The notes beneath the pieces were generated by a model. It made no database searches. It had not been told where the DNA came from and saw only the letters and a list, made by a program, of their open reading frames with translations. Below are positions 12,850-26,380 of a stretch of DNA of 64,000 nt, piece by piece. The position numbers and the translations under genes were made by a program. The stretch lies in contig CP099841.1 of assembly GCA_030062745.1 (NCBI GenBank), forward strand, positions 32,418,368-32,482,367, given 5' to 3'. The DNA comes from Capitulum mitella (taxonomy: Eukaryota; Arthropoda; Thecostraca; Pollicipedomorpha; Pollicipedidae). Position 1 is the first letter of the stretch. Every line of letters starts with the position of its first letter.

Positions 12850-13335
12850 GGACAGATCATGACCACACAACAGACGGAGAGGGCAGATTAGAACCAGAAG
12901 AGGAGAGAGCGGATCAACACCACGTAACAGAGGGAGGCAGGCAGATCAAAACCACAGGGCAGAGGGAGGAGAGCAGATCAAAACCACATAGCCGCGGGAG
13001 GAGGGCAGATTAGAACCACACGGCAGCGGGGAAGTGGCAGCTCAGGACCACACAGCATAGGAAGGAGAACAGGTCAAGACCACATAGGAAAGGGAGGACG
13101 GGAGATCATGACCGCAGAGCAGCGGGAGGAGGGCAGATCAGGGCCACACAGCAAAGGGAGGAGGGAAGATAAGGACCACAAAGCAGCGGGAGGAGGGCAG
13201 ATCAGGACCACACAGTAACGTGAGGAGGGGGCAGGGTAACAGAAGGAACGGAAGGAACAGATAACATAGCAGATCAGGACCACAGAACAGCGGGAGGAGG
13301 GATCAGGACAACGGAACAGTGTGGGGGGGGGGGGG
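12850..13335. repeat. Purine-rich degenerate repeat ending in G13
   Basis: About fifteen degenerate units of roughly 30 bp share GGGAGGAGGGCAGATCA and GGACCACACAGC. The strand is strongly purine-biased and ends in a run of 13 G (13323-13335), a possible triplex- or quadruplex-forming tract. Confidence 0.8.
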
Positions 13336-13439
13336 ACAATACAATGCAACGGGACTAGACCGGATCTCACCGAAGCCTACCCTGCCACAGCACAGCGTAT
13401 TACGCACGCACTGCGGTCAGCTGACAGGGCCACAGACAA

Positions 13440-14770
13440 ATATACGAGAATCTGACGCCGAGATGAGGAGCATCATGCCCGGAAAACGGCTTGCCTCGAA
13501 CCCCCGGCCGGGAGGCCGCCCGACACTAGGGTTCTCCCACAGGCGGACGCCTCGGTCGGGCAGAGGCCTGCCTCCCTCGCGAGGCTGAGGGATACTGGCC
13601 TGATCGGTCGGAGAACGGTCCCCGGGATCGTGACCGCGAATGCCGCGGGCGGGCAACAGGCTGCGGCTCGGCGCCGAGCCGGCCGTGCTGACCGCCGCGG
13701 CCGGCGGCCGCCGCGCCGGGACCGCCGGGACTGTTCACCCGGCCGGGCAACAGCGGGCCCGGGTTCCGGCCCGGCGGGCCCAGGGGACCGCGGCCGGCCC
13801 GGCTCGGCGCTGGAATGCCGGACGGAGGACGGCGCGGCCGCTGGCCGGTAAACAAGCGACAGGGGCCGGCCGCCGACGGCCGCCGGCGCACCGGGCGGCG
13901 GCTCGAGACGGAGGCGCGCAGGGCGACACCGCCACCGACCGCCGGCCATGGCCGGCCGGCGCCATGAGCGGCCGGCGGCTGACCCGGGCGGCGGCTCGCT
14001 GCTCACGTACCGTGCGGGCTGCGCTGCCGCGCGGCCGCGTCTCCAGGGGCGGCGCGCTCCGGGCCGCTCTCGCCGGCGACTTCCGTCGCAGACGACGCGC
14101 CGCGACGCGTCAGCGGCAGGCGCGAGGCGCCGTCGGCAGGCTGCACGGCCGGCGTCCCGACAGCTGGCGTGCCCGTCTCAGCTTCGCTCCCTTGCCGCAC
14201 GCGGCCGGCCCGGTCCAAACAAAAATATCACTCAAATACAACAATCTGAAAATAGCAGATCAAAAATAGGCGCGTGCGCTGGCGGCGACTAGACGGCGAC
14301 TAGGCGGCGGTACGGCCTCCCGCTCAACTACCCGCCGCCGCGCCGCCGGATCGATCAACTCTTGCCGCTGACGTCAGCGCGGCGCCGACCAATGGGCGGC
14401 CGGCGGGCGGCGGCCAGGTACGCGGCCGACGCGAGCGCCCCTCCCCGGCGGCGCCAGGTCAATCCGGCCGGCAAGGCGGCCCGCGATTGTTTCGCCGATA
14501 TCGCGGCGCGGACCGGCCGGCAGGGGACAGGGCGGCGGTCGGTCGGCCGGCCGGTCAAGAGGGGGCGGCCGGCGCCAGGTCTCCGCCGGGCAGGAGGCCG
14601 GTGGCGGAGGCCGACCGAGGACGCCACCTGGGCCGGCGCGGTGTCCGCCGGCCCGGCCGTGCGGCTCGGACGCGTCCTGCCGCATGGAGTCAGGGCTGGG
14701 CCCGCGGCGGCGGATCGTACTGGTCCCGCTCCAGAATCGGCCGTCCTCAGTGAGCGTGCCCGGACGACTT
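13440..14770. other. GC- and CpG-rich island
   Basis: Same character as the island at 10-12 kb, with overlapping Arg/Pro/Ala-rich open frames on both strands and no recognisable domain. It contains GTAAACA (13848), a perfect TGACGTCA (14369) and an AT-rich patch with CAAAAATAGG (about 14260-14270). Confidence 0.5.
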
Positions 14771-17700
14771 CCAGTCCACACATAGCTCTCTGAAGTGATG
14801 TACACCATGGGCGCATTTTGGAAAAATGCGTCAAGCCGCGATTCAAGATCGAAGGCTGTCCGACGCCTCCCTCCCAGACTTATGCCATCTGTATATTCGT
14901 CGAGAAAATCGGAGGCTGTCGCCTGCTATCAGCCATGTACGACTGTCAGGCTGTCACGGTTCGTTCATATTTGGTGCCCCTGGTAGTCATGCGCGCTTTA
15001 CGGGACGTGTCTTCCAAGACCCATGTCAACAGTCGACCATTGTAGGTCCATGGCTCCCTCATGCTTCATAATCCTCCTTCCTCACATCACAACCACACTC
15101 GGTCTTTCCAAAACCTTCACCTTTGTCCGCACTGTCACACGAGACGATGGTTCCGAGACGGAACATTCCACATTGTTTTTATATCCGCTGTAAAATCACG
15201 AAAAGCGGCTTTATCAGACATCTACTCACCATCATACACCACTAATGAGCGAGTCTCGAAGAATGAAAAACAAAACACATTTTGCTCAGAACAGAAGTAT
15301 TGTACGTTAACAATATGACACGAAACTGAGTATGTACGAGCATTGCATAAAGCATTGCAAAGCATAATTTCCGTTTGGAACCTCTTTATGCCATTTAAGA
15401 TGTTCGTCGCGTCAAAAAAAAAAAGGACTGGGCGGAAAGAAATTTACATCGTCCCTCGTGACCTGACAAGACAAATGGAATCGGCCAGCGCAACGTTCTT
15501 CCGTATGTGTGGCAAGCTCATCCGAAAACCGGAATGAATATTCATTGAGGACAATCATACGAGAAGTGTTTTGAAAGAAGTGTGCTTAAGCATTTACTAT
15601 AACCCAGTGAACTTTAACGTTTGCAAGACTCAAGGAAACGCCTCTGATGACGTTTACTCAGCTTCATTGGCCTGTTTCATTGTCGAAAGCCTGTTTCATC
15701 ACTGGCTGCAGCGCACAAATGATGCAAATTGCATGCATCACGTACAAGAAGTGTAAGCCGAAGATGACGCAAAAGCTCACGTACAACTGGAAAATATGCC
15801 AACACTTGTCCGTGCATCAGTGGATGCACGCCCATAGCTTATTTACGGGGTGCGATCAGTACAAGAAAAGACGGCTAAGGTAGTTAAACAACGGAACATG
15901 GAGAAACCGCTGAAAGGGCGTAGTGTCGTCTATCAGTGGCAAGCCACGCGTCTACACTGGTAGCTTTTTATGCCGTACTCTGAATCTGCAAAAGGATCCA
16001 CGTGTTCACCCAAAGCGCGTTAAGCCTTCTTCATCATTCCGCATTCGTCCACGTTCAAAAGTACACATGGTGCGACTCACAGACATTTTCATACCATGTA
16101 ACAAAAGAAAAGCAAACGTGTAACTTGGCCTTTTGGCCACACGACAATACCAAATTGGACCTTTGGCTATACGGCGATACCAAACTGGGCCTTTATCATC
16201 CACATGGTGACGTTACAAAGAGCGCCAAAACTCCAGAGAACGTCACGTCAGTGGATTATCGTTCCCACTGGATCCTATGAAACGCATCCTCGAAAACACT
16301 ACAGGGCGCTTCTGAGGTACCCAGAACAACTTCTGACGACATAAAGACACTGAAACTACTGTTACTATGCAAATTAACGGCAAATTAACGACCTTCACCC
16401 CAGTGAGGATCAAGCGCGGAGGTTACTGAAACTATCGGTATCATATATGCTTAGGATTGAGAACAATGTACGAAACCGACTGGATCAGTCCGGCAGATCT
16501 TACAATCCGATCCAATCCGCAGGACTGGATCCAGGTTCGATTGACAAATCAGTTCAGAACACGGAATTGGATCGGATTTGGATTTGAAGTTTCATGAACT
16601 TATGGTGTTTAAGAAACTGACAAAAATGACTGACAACTAAGTTGACACAAGCCAAAGGTAAGTATGAAACTGAGAATTTGGCGGCATCTTACATGCCGCC
16701 AGAACAGTCACACAGTTCAAGTACCTACAAATGTATGTGGGCATTGTAGGTGAAATCAGTAACTTTCCGTCCAACATTAGCTGAAACATGCTTGGAGTTT
16801 GAAGAGTTGAGTTCCTTTTGACGAAGTTAAAAGGCAATGCCAAGCAGTGTTATCACGTCTACGCACGACGTTTCGCCCACAGGCCATCCTTGGCAATGGG
16901 GTCAGCAGTAGTGTAGGGACAAGGGAATGGGGCAGAGTCTGCCCCATGGCTTGTGCAAAATTTAGCATTAACCTAATTATGTTGCACTGACAGGCTAGAA
17001 CTGTATCCCCCACATTAGGAGGTTTCTATGTCTTGGGGACTGATATGGTCTTCACAAATCAACTTCAAAAGTGTTCAGGCCATTTCACAGAACGAAGTGT
17101 TTATGTTCTTCCATCACGTGACAGTGAGTGGGGAGGAACAAAGATGATGACTGGTGAAAAATTGAAACCGAGGTAATACGTCTTGAAAAAAGAAGAAATG
17201 GTGTAGGCAAATGACAGTGGTTAACCCTTCTTCATATGTACCATTTTTATACGCTTTACTTTTGTGCTAAAACTATGCAACTTTTAACAGTTTTTAAGCG
17301 TACATGTTTGCATTACATTGGACTTTGAGGTTTCCCACTCTGGCTTTTGTAGGTTTCGGCCTTCTATTTGTAGCGGATCGGTTCCAGATTGGAGGAAATT
17401 TATGGATTCGGAACGGATCCGGACTTAGCCTGGCTAGATACGGATTGGACCGGATCAAACTGGACGTTTAGTACTCTGATTGAGACTATGCACCTAACGT
17501 AAAACATTTTGGAAGTTTGTTATGCGATGACGACTGTAGCTTTCTCATGATTTTTCTATAATATGCCCTCTTAAAAAGATCATAGGGCAATGACCCATTA
17601 CGGTTCTGTTTTCAGATCTTCAGAGGGTACGTTCAAAGGTTCCAACCTTAGATATACAGAATTTTGGAGCGATCAGAGCAGTCGTAGTAGGATTACTTTT

Positions 17701-18590
17701 GAAAACCCTCACAGACCCCAAAATGGCTGCTCATGAAGCAGAACTTTCTTTGTCCTCGCATTCCACACGTCATAAATAGTCGTTGATCCTGGATTTACAA
17801 GGACTGCCAAGAAATATATCCAAGTTTCATCCATAACATGCAAACGTACAGCAGTCGGATTTTTCTTTAACAGCGGTATCGCAGCACGCAGAACATGCAG
17901 TTACAAGCGTGTCAAGAAATATTTTAAATTAGCCATTTTCAGCGAGGATGAATCCAACAATGTAAGACACAAGTGTTTACAAGCGTTCACTTCGCTGCTC
18001 CGTCCCATCCTTTTTTGGTCATCTTATTTTATATTTAGACGTGACAGCTGGAGATTATCTCCAATTTTCTGAAAGGAAGTCACATTCTGAGAAACAAGTC
18101 AGACCCAAAGGTCAACCTTGCGGCGAGTGGTACCAATAAGTGACCTACTGAAGGATTCCCACCTTATACTGACGTCAGCCGTTCTCAGGCCAAATTTAAG
18201 GCATGACCATTCGTTGTTCTACTTTCAATGGAAGTTGCCCATATTTTATGCACTTGTTGTAAAGCTGGATCTTAGGTGTCTCTAAAATATTCAATTCGAA
18301 ACTTCTGGATATCTGAGTACTCTCACTCGCCAAATGCCTTTCTGCAGGAAAAGACAGCTTCGGTTCCGTCTACCACTTTTCCTGAAGAGTCCATACGTAA
18401 AACTTTTCCGAGACTGCGGCGCTAAACAGATAGTACATGACGATCTCTCTCGCAGAACTGGAGAGGCAGTTCAAGCTCGAATGCCATCAAAGGTCACCTC
18501 TCGGAATACAATTACCGGGAACACCACCTTTTGGAGACGATTGCACCCCATGGTAGTCAGGTCACCGGAAGGGAAATAGGATACTCGTCT
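14771..18590. other. AT-richer region without recognised genes
   Basis: No protein, tRNA or rRNA is recognised. Two blocks about 0.8 kb apart (16480-16570 and 17360-17465) are both dense in GGATC/GATCCG words and could be decayed termini of one element. A two-copy repeat of ATACCAAA-TTGG-CCTTT lies at 16141-16200. Confidence 0.4.
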
Positions 18591-18599
18591 CGAAGATAG

Positions 18600-19000
18600 A
18601 TTTCCGGCATGAGCATCATGGCCGAAGCGAACCTGCCACACCCGCGACACGCAGTGCGGTGGACACCTGAGGAAGGTCCGCCGCCGCGGGGGGCCGGCGC
18701 CCCGACGGCGGGGACTTCTGCCTCCGGGGCACGCCGCGGGGCTCGACGGGCCAAGTCGCGCGCCGTCCCCGCCGGCCACCTATCGATTGTCGACACCGAC
18801 CTTGGCGCCGACTGGCCGGCCGACGGTGACGTCACAGAGGTAAACAGATCGGCGCGACGTCGACCTTTTAATTGGACCACCTGGCGCGCCGGCCGATGGT
18901 CGGCAGCGCGGCGTTTCATCAGCGGCGGGCCCCGCTGGAGCCCGCCCGGGTCCGGGATCGCGCGGCGATATCCAGCCGAAACCTGCTTCATGTCGCAGCC
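18600..19000. other. Short GC-rich island with CRE and forkhead words
   Basis: A compact CpG island contains TGACGTCA (18827-18834) followed within 6 bp by GTAAACA (18840-18846) and TTTTAATTGG. This looks like a regulatory element or promoter, but no TATA box or initiator is seen. Confidence 0.4.
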
Positions 19001-22000
19001 AAACCCCAGTCTCGGTCATGCTTTTTTTGTCGCATACTGTTAGTCCAACCATCGGTGCGTGTTGTGAGCAAAATCATGTGAGAAAACGTCGCGTTAGCGA
19101 TTATACGAGTATGACGACATCAGGAAGCTCAGGGGAACTGTTTGCTTCCACTTTTTGCTTAAATGAAGGAAACATTAAGCCCGGAAAGTTCTCGCACAGA
19201 AGCTGGTATGTTGTATATACCTCGTGTCGTCTTTGGTGGGCTAAAATTAGCCTCTTTGTTCAAAAATAAGAAATCAAATAACATGTGATAAAACGATGAA
19301 TAAAAACAGCGCATGATGCACTGGTATAAAACGACATGAGAAGGGCACCTGAAATTCCTCCGTAGGCAAGTAATTTATAACAAAGAACAGCAAAATCCAT
19401 TAAGCCCACAGATGAAACGACTCTGTCTGCAATGACACACCGAGTCCCTTGACTGCTTGGTAGATCTAACTGCACAACTAGACATTGCTTGGAAGGCAAT
19501 AGCCCAGTCTCTTTGACATTACTTTAAGCTTCTACCATAACAAACCAAATACGTTCTTGACATGCTGTTTATGTTCCATCACGTAAGACACCGATGTCTA
19601 TGCAATCAAATATTGGCAAGTTCTTCAATGGAACGTCTGAATAAAAAAGGCCCCTCCCTTTCCAGTGTTGACTCCCGACGTTGGTTGCCTTTTGATCCGG
19701 AATGGACCGCGAGTGGTCTCATGTTAATGGCATCGTTCGAGGTGGAAGTTCCATATTTACCCGAGGCGGAACGCTCAATAAACACCAACAATACCTTGCT
19801 GAGCCCGTCTTTAGGACAGCGCGATCGTTTAAATGTCGCTGACATCGGAAAATAGACCTCTGTGTGACGCAGGCCAATGCTGAGGTGACGTCAGGACGGC
19901 TTTGGCCGGGAGTGCATAATTCGCACAGGAACACAGGACCATGGGATCCAAACCTAGCGTCAACGGATACGCCACTTACCAGGCCAGGGCAGGGGCTGGA
20001 AACACACGGCACCTTCCAATGGCAGTGACGAAACAGTCACCAGTGGAATATCCACTCGGTCACGGTGGCGGTCACACAGGAATTAGTCCGTTTGCACTAC
20101 AGTCGAAACTCAGTTTTAAGTTGTAACACGCACTTAACAGAGCAGACTGTACATAAAATAGCGAACAGCAGCCAAAACGTGCATACCTTTAAAAGGAACT
20201 GTTCACCATACGAATTTAAAGGGAATTGTTCTCCATGGTGGGAAATCCAGCAATTCATACGGAATGACTGAACAGAGTACACAGATAACGATTCCGCTGT
20301 TTGTTTATGTCATAAAACTCCAGAAATGCAAAAATCTTGATAAAGTATCCAACAGCATGACGTAATCTGCAGGAATGAAGTCAGACACGCAGTGATGTAA
20401 TGCCATGCCTGGAGGATTTATGGTGGATCAAATGTAGGCCAACGATGCGCTGCAATGACAATTCGTAAGCGGAGTGTAGAGCGATGGTTCGTCGTTCGGT
20501 GGTTCCGTGGAAAGAACTGTTTTGCTCTTCGGTCCCATCACAATGACGAATACTCGCGAGAAAAAAACGGTCCCCGTGACACCGCACACACGACATTTCA
20601 ACCGCTTGACTCAGGACTCCGGCCGCCATTATTCCCACGACTGGCAACCGCTGGCAACCGCAACGAATTCAGTGTTCTTGTCCAAGGTAAGCCAAGGAGT
20701 GTGACGTCACCGTGCATCTGGCACTCTCCCAAATCTTGCACTCCCCTTCAAAATCGTTCTTGTGATCTGCTCTAGCACTGTACAGGAAGAGTTTTGCGGC
20801 GAACAAACTTTGGATCATATGATTTCCACATCTAAGCTTCAGTCCTGTTATCTCAGTTCAAAACCCCATACAAAGGCGAACAGTTCCCTTTTACAAAATC
20901 CACCACCAAAAAGAGAAACTCATATGTGACCAGGGATGTCGATTTCTGTGACTGACTAGGGGTGCGGGGGACGAGCCGAGGGTCCAACAACCTAACCTCC
21001 CCTGAAATGAGGGTTTCTCAGTGGATTTAGCCACTTTATTTTGACCAACGGAAATTTATAAGTTTTTTGTTACTACTTATCAAATGAAAAATGCATTTAT
21101 CCCTACGTATACAAGTGGAGAGAGAGAGAGAGAATAGAAAGATAGGCAAATACATCGCTTTTGACTTTATTCTTTACTTTCTGCCTACCTCTTATCTACT
21201 GCGGCCGTTCTTTTCGTCATTATTACCAATTTCCCTTTGAAACCGGCGGAAAATATTGAAGGGGGGCCAAACCAACATTAGGTGGGCCCAAACCAACACT
21301 GGGTGGGTCCGAAATCAACACTGGGTGGGCTACAGCTCTCTCAAAAGAATACAAATCGACACCCCTCTATGTGACCGAAGGTGGGATTGCACAAGGACTG
21401 GTACGACCAGGAAATCAGATGAACACGTCGAAAAGATATCTTAAAGGTCCAGGACCACATCTGATTTGCCGGCGATATTCCCCGACGACTCGGCCAGGTA
21501 CATGATGATGCTTTCGAAGTTCTCGTTAATTGTGTGACTATGTACACGCGATCCCAGCGACCGAAACTGCACCACAAGAAGTTTGTTCTCCTCGGCCAAA
21601 CTTGGAGCTACACTCGAGCAACGCCTATTTTGACAGCCGTCTTTTCCCTTTTTACATTAGTCTTCATCGTCAACATCAATACCGCTGAATGCCTCCGTAG
21701 GAACCGGGCCAAAGCCTGCATTTGACTGAAGGTAACTGTCAAAGGTAGCTATTCTCTGCAAATGAAAAATATATTGGTCGTTTTGCACCCAGTAACGGGA
21801 AAAAGGGAAGCTAAAACTGGGGCCAGTGACGTCGAAGTTTTTATTGAATATCCAGCCGCCTTACGGTGTTTTAGGGGCGTTAATTTTACTGCATATCAAC
21901 CTCAAGGTCATTAACCGTTCATTATTTTACTGCGTTTTAAAGTCTTACCTCTTGTTACCCCAATACCCACTCTTCAAAGAACACCACACGTCGCAGGGTT

Positions 22001-23215
22001 CATGCTACGCACCTTGCAGTACAACTAAATTCGGCCGAATACGCTCAAACGAATATCGGTGACTGACGGAATTGCAGAAACGGACATCCATTTCACGAGT
22101 CAATGATGGTGTAGAACTCAAGCCAGCCAGTTAGCTATCTGGGTTTTAGGACGTACTGAGAATACGATTATTTGGCCTCCTTCCTGAAATCAGAACCCGA
22201 GTTACACACCGGCATATTTCGGTTGCCAACGTACCACCTCTGTTCATGTAATGTAGTATGCAGCCTATGGTAGCGTGTGCCAGTCAGGGATCTGAAATGA
22301 ACAATGATCAGGAGCCACCACCATCGCCTGAAATTGCTGGAGTTCGGCCGCCAAAAACGCAAGGAAACAATGCAACCGTTTTCTTCCTCAGGGATGGTGC
22401 TCACCGTGCATTGTATAAAACACCCTTCATTGACCTGAAAACTTGCTATCTTCCGCCCATAAATACACCAACCAATCCCTTTCAATCTTGGGGTGAAAAG
22501 CTGGCGCTACACATGGTTAATTGGATTGTGAAGTTGAACCTGGCTGACGCCGTTGTCCCGTAATTTCGTTTTCCGGATTGACCAGCAACACGTGAGCTCC
22601 CAAAATAGGATCCTGTCCGCCTGGACGCGGTGCAGTGGAGCTGCTGGCTTTCACGATGCAGATCCCTCCCCGAGAGGCGGCTTATTCCGTGAGACAGAAT
22701 GGAACCCAGAGCATCCATTGGCCCAGTTCGGTAGCAGCGGCCGGAGCCGCGCCACGATGACGCCTTCAGATCGGACTTCCGACCAGCCCATGGTGTGTTT
22801 CCGATTTACTTTAACTATGCCAGTGATTCTGAAGTCGTAGAATACCCACTTACAAACAGCGAGAAAATCCGGCTATTTTCGCACGCGCTGCAATGCGGCG
22901 CTCTTCCGCTCTGATGAGTCACTATGTTTGCGCCTTTTAACAGTATTTGATCAGACTGTTTGAAGTGGACGTCATCCACACGGGGTAAATCCTGAGAACA
23001 GCTTGACGTGCAGACCGGGAAATACGCCGACAAAACGGATCCAAAACCTCCACAATTTCTTTCGGGCACCAAACGACAGGCGTCCAGCTTTCAAAGGTCA
23101 CGGCAAGACAGGTGTGTGTCCGTTCTGGGGCCTTTACAAACCAAGCCGCCCCACGCGGTGAGCGCGACAAGCAAAAAGCACGGGACGCAGCTCTGGGAAA
23201 GCCTTATCTTTTTTA
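19001..23215. other. AT-richer region without recognised genes
   Basis: No recognised coding sequence. Simple features are a (GA) run at 21118-21133 and three copies of a 22-bp CCAAACCAACACTGGGTGGG unit at about 21267-21331. TGACGTCA palindromes lie at 19886 and 20702. Confidence 0.4.
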
Positions 23216-23219
23216 TCTA

Positions 23220-25800
23220 CGGCCGGGCGCGTCGCCGGGTCGGCACTGCGCGCCCGCGCTCTGAGAGCGCGCAACGGACTGGCGCTTCCCTCTGTTTACT
23301 CTGCCCCAGATAACGGCCCCCATGTAAAGTGGCAGTGGAGGCCGACTGGCCGCTGCCACATCGGTTCGACTTCGTTTATGGAGCTTCCACTGCGTGGAGT
23401 CCGGTAGGTAACGCAGCAGCTGCGGCCCTGGCCGCCACTGCCACGATTCGGCGGGAGGAACCTGTCCGCACGGAGTCCACCTCACCTCGCGGATACGGCG
23501 CCTCCGAAACCGCCGAACAGCATCCGACCTGTCCGGCTGGTGTCCCCTCCGTCCCCTCCTCCGTCCGCCGTGCAGGACGCACCGGCTCGGCGGTCGCCTG
23601 GCGCCCGTCGCGGGGGACAGCAGGCCTGCCACCTGCGACGTCCGACCGAGACGCGGTCCGAAGATACCGCTGGGGGACGCGCCGGGGCGGCTGCCACCGC
23701 AAGCGTCCCCAGGGGCGAGTCCGGCTCTGCCCGCCGCTTCCGCCGGAGGAGCGCTGGTCGGCGGGCCAGCGCTGGCCTGCCGACCAGCGCTGGCGCGCAG
23801 GCAGGCCGGTCGGCAGGAGCGCTGGCCAGTCGGCGCGCGCCTCGTGACGCTCGCTCGCTGGGCTCTGGCCGTTCGCCGTCGTCTCCGCGGCAATCTCGGC
23901 CGCCGTCGCGGCTGCCGGGCCGGCCGGACGTCAAACGACGTCAGCCGAGTCCCTTTCCGACTGGCTGCCGGCGTCCGTCGCGCTTCGCGCTGGAAGTCCA
24001 CGATGCCATTCCTTTTCCGCTGCCGACGTGGGTGGACGAGGCGGTCGGAAGCACTGCGCCCACACCGACGGCGCAACTAATACCGCGCGACGGCCTCCGA
24101 ATCACATCATCGGGGGGGGGGGGATCGCGTCGTCCGAGCCGCGGGCATCCGCACCCGATCTCCCCCAGCCGGCTCCGGTGTGGCAATTCGGCCTTCGTCG
24201 GCCGTCTCTGGGGTGGGAACCGGTTCCCCCAGCGGCCAACGCCGGGCCGTCAAACAATGCACACGGCTCGGCGGCACGGTGTTTACCATTGTTTATGGGC
24301 CGGGGGCGGCGGCCTCTGTTTACGGGCGGGGATGGTCCGGACCGTCGCCGTCGACGGCGGCCACCCACCGCGGGCGACGCGTCCGACGGCGGCGACGGCC
24401 GGCCGCCACGGCGAAGAGGCGCAGGACGGCGCGGCCGAGCGGCGCATCGGAAGGTCTACAGGCGACCACGGCTCGGCGAATCGTGAACAGGCACCGCTGT
24501 ACGACCGGAGGCGTTCGGTGGGCGATCGCCGCGATAACCGGTCGCGACGCTTTGCTGCCAGGCACCGGGAGCCCACAACAACAAACAGCGGGAGGAAAGG
24601 CAGGTTCCTGCGCTGCAAACGGCACAGCTTGAAGCAGGAGCAAAACACTTGACCTTTAGTCGCCCGCGGCAGCGTTCATCGTGAGCCCCTCCGGCGCACG
24701 CCGCTTGCACCGACTGCCATCAGCGACACAAAGGGCCGACAATCTGCCGCCACGGCGGCGTCGGCGCCGGACAAAGGGGCGTGGCCGCCGGATCGGGTCA
24801 TCGCGGGGTCGGCGTCGGGCCCGGGTCGCGACCGCGAGCGGCGCCGCGGGCCGCCGCTCGCGGGACGGACCGCACAAAGGCGGCCCATCCGTCACCGGCT
24901 GACGGCGCTCCGAGCCGGAGCCGCTGCCAGCGCGGCCAGCCCTCTTGCGTCACCGAGCTCTTGGCACGCGCCACCGTTTCAAGACGAATTACGCGCGCCC
25001 GTCCCTTCAGAGACGCGCGGCGGCCGGCGAGGGCGCGGACTTGCCGCTCTGCGAGCGGCCAGCGGCGGCGCTCGGCACAGCCGCGACGGCCCGTTCCAGG
25101 ATCCTCCGGCTGCCCGGCGCCGGCGCCGGCGCCGACGGGGGCGGCGGCGGCTGAGTCAGAGGTCGGCCGCCGCCGGCTGACGCGCGCCGCGCCGCCATTG
25201 ACGTCAGGCGGCCCTCGCGGCCGCCGCCGATCGTCTCCGAGAGCCAATCTGGGCCCGGGGCCGGCTCGACGCCGTCCTTCGGGAGCCATCACGTCTCCGA
25301 CAGGAGAACTCGGCCACCATAAACCGCCGACGCGCCGTAAAGAGGAGACCGGCCGCCGCCGGCGACGCGCGACACTAACGACCCGGCCCGGACAATTAGT
25401 CGGACGGCGCCGACCCCGCGCCGGCGGACGGCGCCCGCACGCACACGCGTGCCGGCGCCGTCGACGACGCGTCGCTTCCGCCGCCGGCGCGCCGTCGGTA
25501 AACAGCGCGCGGACGAGCGCCGCATCTGCCGCCGACAGGAAGCGGCGGCGTTCTAATGACGCGCATGGCCTGCCGGCGGCCCGCGTCCGCCGGCCAATTA
25601 AAGGGGCCCGCGCGCCGCACCGGCGCAGAAAAACGCCGCAGCCGGCGCGCCGCGTCCGGCGGCGGCAGCTGACGCCGTCGAAAAACGACGATCCGACGAT
25701 CCGACGGCGGCGGACACGACGCGGGCGGCGGAGAGGCGCGCCGCCGGCGGCGCACCTCCGATAGGCTCGATCGCCGATTCGCGTCGATGCTTACTGCAGA
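23220..25800. other. Large GC- and CpG-rich island leading to a TATA promoter
   Basis: About 2.6 kb of dense CpG with overlapping open frames up to 370 codons on both strands. The encoded Arg/Pro/Ala-rich products are low-complexity and unrecognised. The island contains a nested palindrome at 23750-23791, a G12 run (24112-24123), four GTAAACA/TGTTTAC words and TGACGTCA at 25199. It ends directly at the TATA/initiator promoter at 25837, suggesting it is upstream regulatory DNA of a plus-strand transcription unit (inference). Confidence 0.5.
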
Positions 25801-25836
25801 CCATTCGAGCCTTTCCGACCATTTTAGAATTCGCGG

Positions 25837-25868
25837 TATAAATAGCCGGTCTCAGTTTCATTTCAGTC
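25837..25868 (+). promoter_or_regulatory. TATA box and TCAGTC initiator (plus-strand core promoter)
   Basis: TATAAATAG starts at 25837 and an initiator TCAGTC lies at 25863-25868. If transcription starts at the initiator A (25865), the TATA box starts at -28, the standard arthropod spacing. A partial downstream-element match (AGAGC) begins at +28. No protein is recognised downstream, so the transcript may be non-coding or have a distant exon. Confidence 0.6.
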
Positions 25869-26088
25869 ATGCGAGACATCGTTCACTGCCAAGAGCACTT
25901 CGAATTTAGTCGCAATTGCCTCAGGGCTGCATCGACGTACGCAAGCTCGGCAGTCGGGCGTGTTTTCGCTGCGATTACAAAATTTGACGTCAAACGTCGT
26001 GTCATTTCACCTGTCGTTTGCCCCAGTGCTGTCGGCACAACAGGAAGCTTGCCGAGTTGGGGACGAGCCGGAGGCACGAACATTGCAG

Positions 26089-26097
26089 TATAAAATA
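26089..26097 (+). promoter_or_regulatory. Isolated TATA-like box
   Basis: TATAAAATA is present, but no good initiator stands about 30 nt downstream. It lies between the two better core promoters. Confidence 0.25.
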
Positions 26098-26122
26098 GCA
26101 AGCGCACATATCCACGGAGCTC

Positions 26123-26226
26123 TGACGTCACCCACACCCGTAAAGGTAGTGAGCGCGACAGAAATTAGTTATAAGCCCGGCAGCGGTGGGCTATAAATAC
26201 TAGCTGGCGTCACTGCCGCGTCAGCA
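26123..26226 (+). promoter_or_regulatory. Second TATA promoter with upstream CRE
   Basis: CTATAAATAC (TATAAATA at 26192-26199) is followed by TCAGCA at 26221-26226, whose A (26223) lies 31 nt from the box. A perfect TGACGTCA at 26123-26130 would be at about -100 to -93. The box also matches the MEF2-binding consensus at nine of ten positions. Confidence 0.45.
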
Positions 26227-26330
26227 ATAGCCGGCCGGCCTCGAAATAACCACGGTCGGTGCCAATGCAGCGTTACTATCGACACCCCGCCGGAGTAACC
26301 AGGGCGTCATCGCACTGCGGTCAGGTCGAT

Positions 26331-26380
26331 GCCGGCGCCCGGCCAGTCGCCGGCCATCCGGCGACTGGCCGGGCGCCGGC
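26331..26380. repeat. Perfect 23-bp inverted repeat with 4-nt loop
   Basis: Arms 26331-26353 and 26358-26370 extended to 26380 are exact reverse complements around the loop CCAT. The stem is almost entirely G:C. It lies about 108 nt downstream of the second putative start site and just before the minisatellite, so a plus-strand transcript would fold into a very stable hairpin. Confidence 0.9.

Noticed and set aside
20381-20647. 88-codon minus-strand frame with HSAYELSLQRIVGLHLIHHK
   Set aside because: It has a protein-like composition and could be a transposon remnant, but I cannot place it in any family.
21331-21444. Mariner-like peptide (TRKSDEHVEKI)
   Set aside because: Only one short motif resembles mariner transposases; the flanking residues and downstream blocks do not.
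23540-24652. 370-codon plus-strand open frame and other long frames in the GC islands (for example 44533-45402, 11261-12001, 50341-51192)
   Set aside because: They overlap frames of similar length on both strands. Their products are Arg/Pro/Ala/Gly-rich with no domain, and stop codons are simply rare at this base composition.
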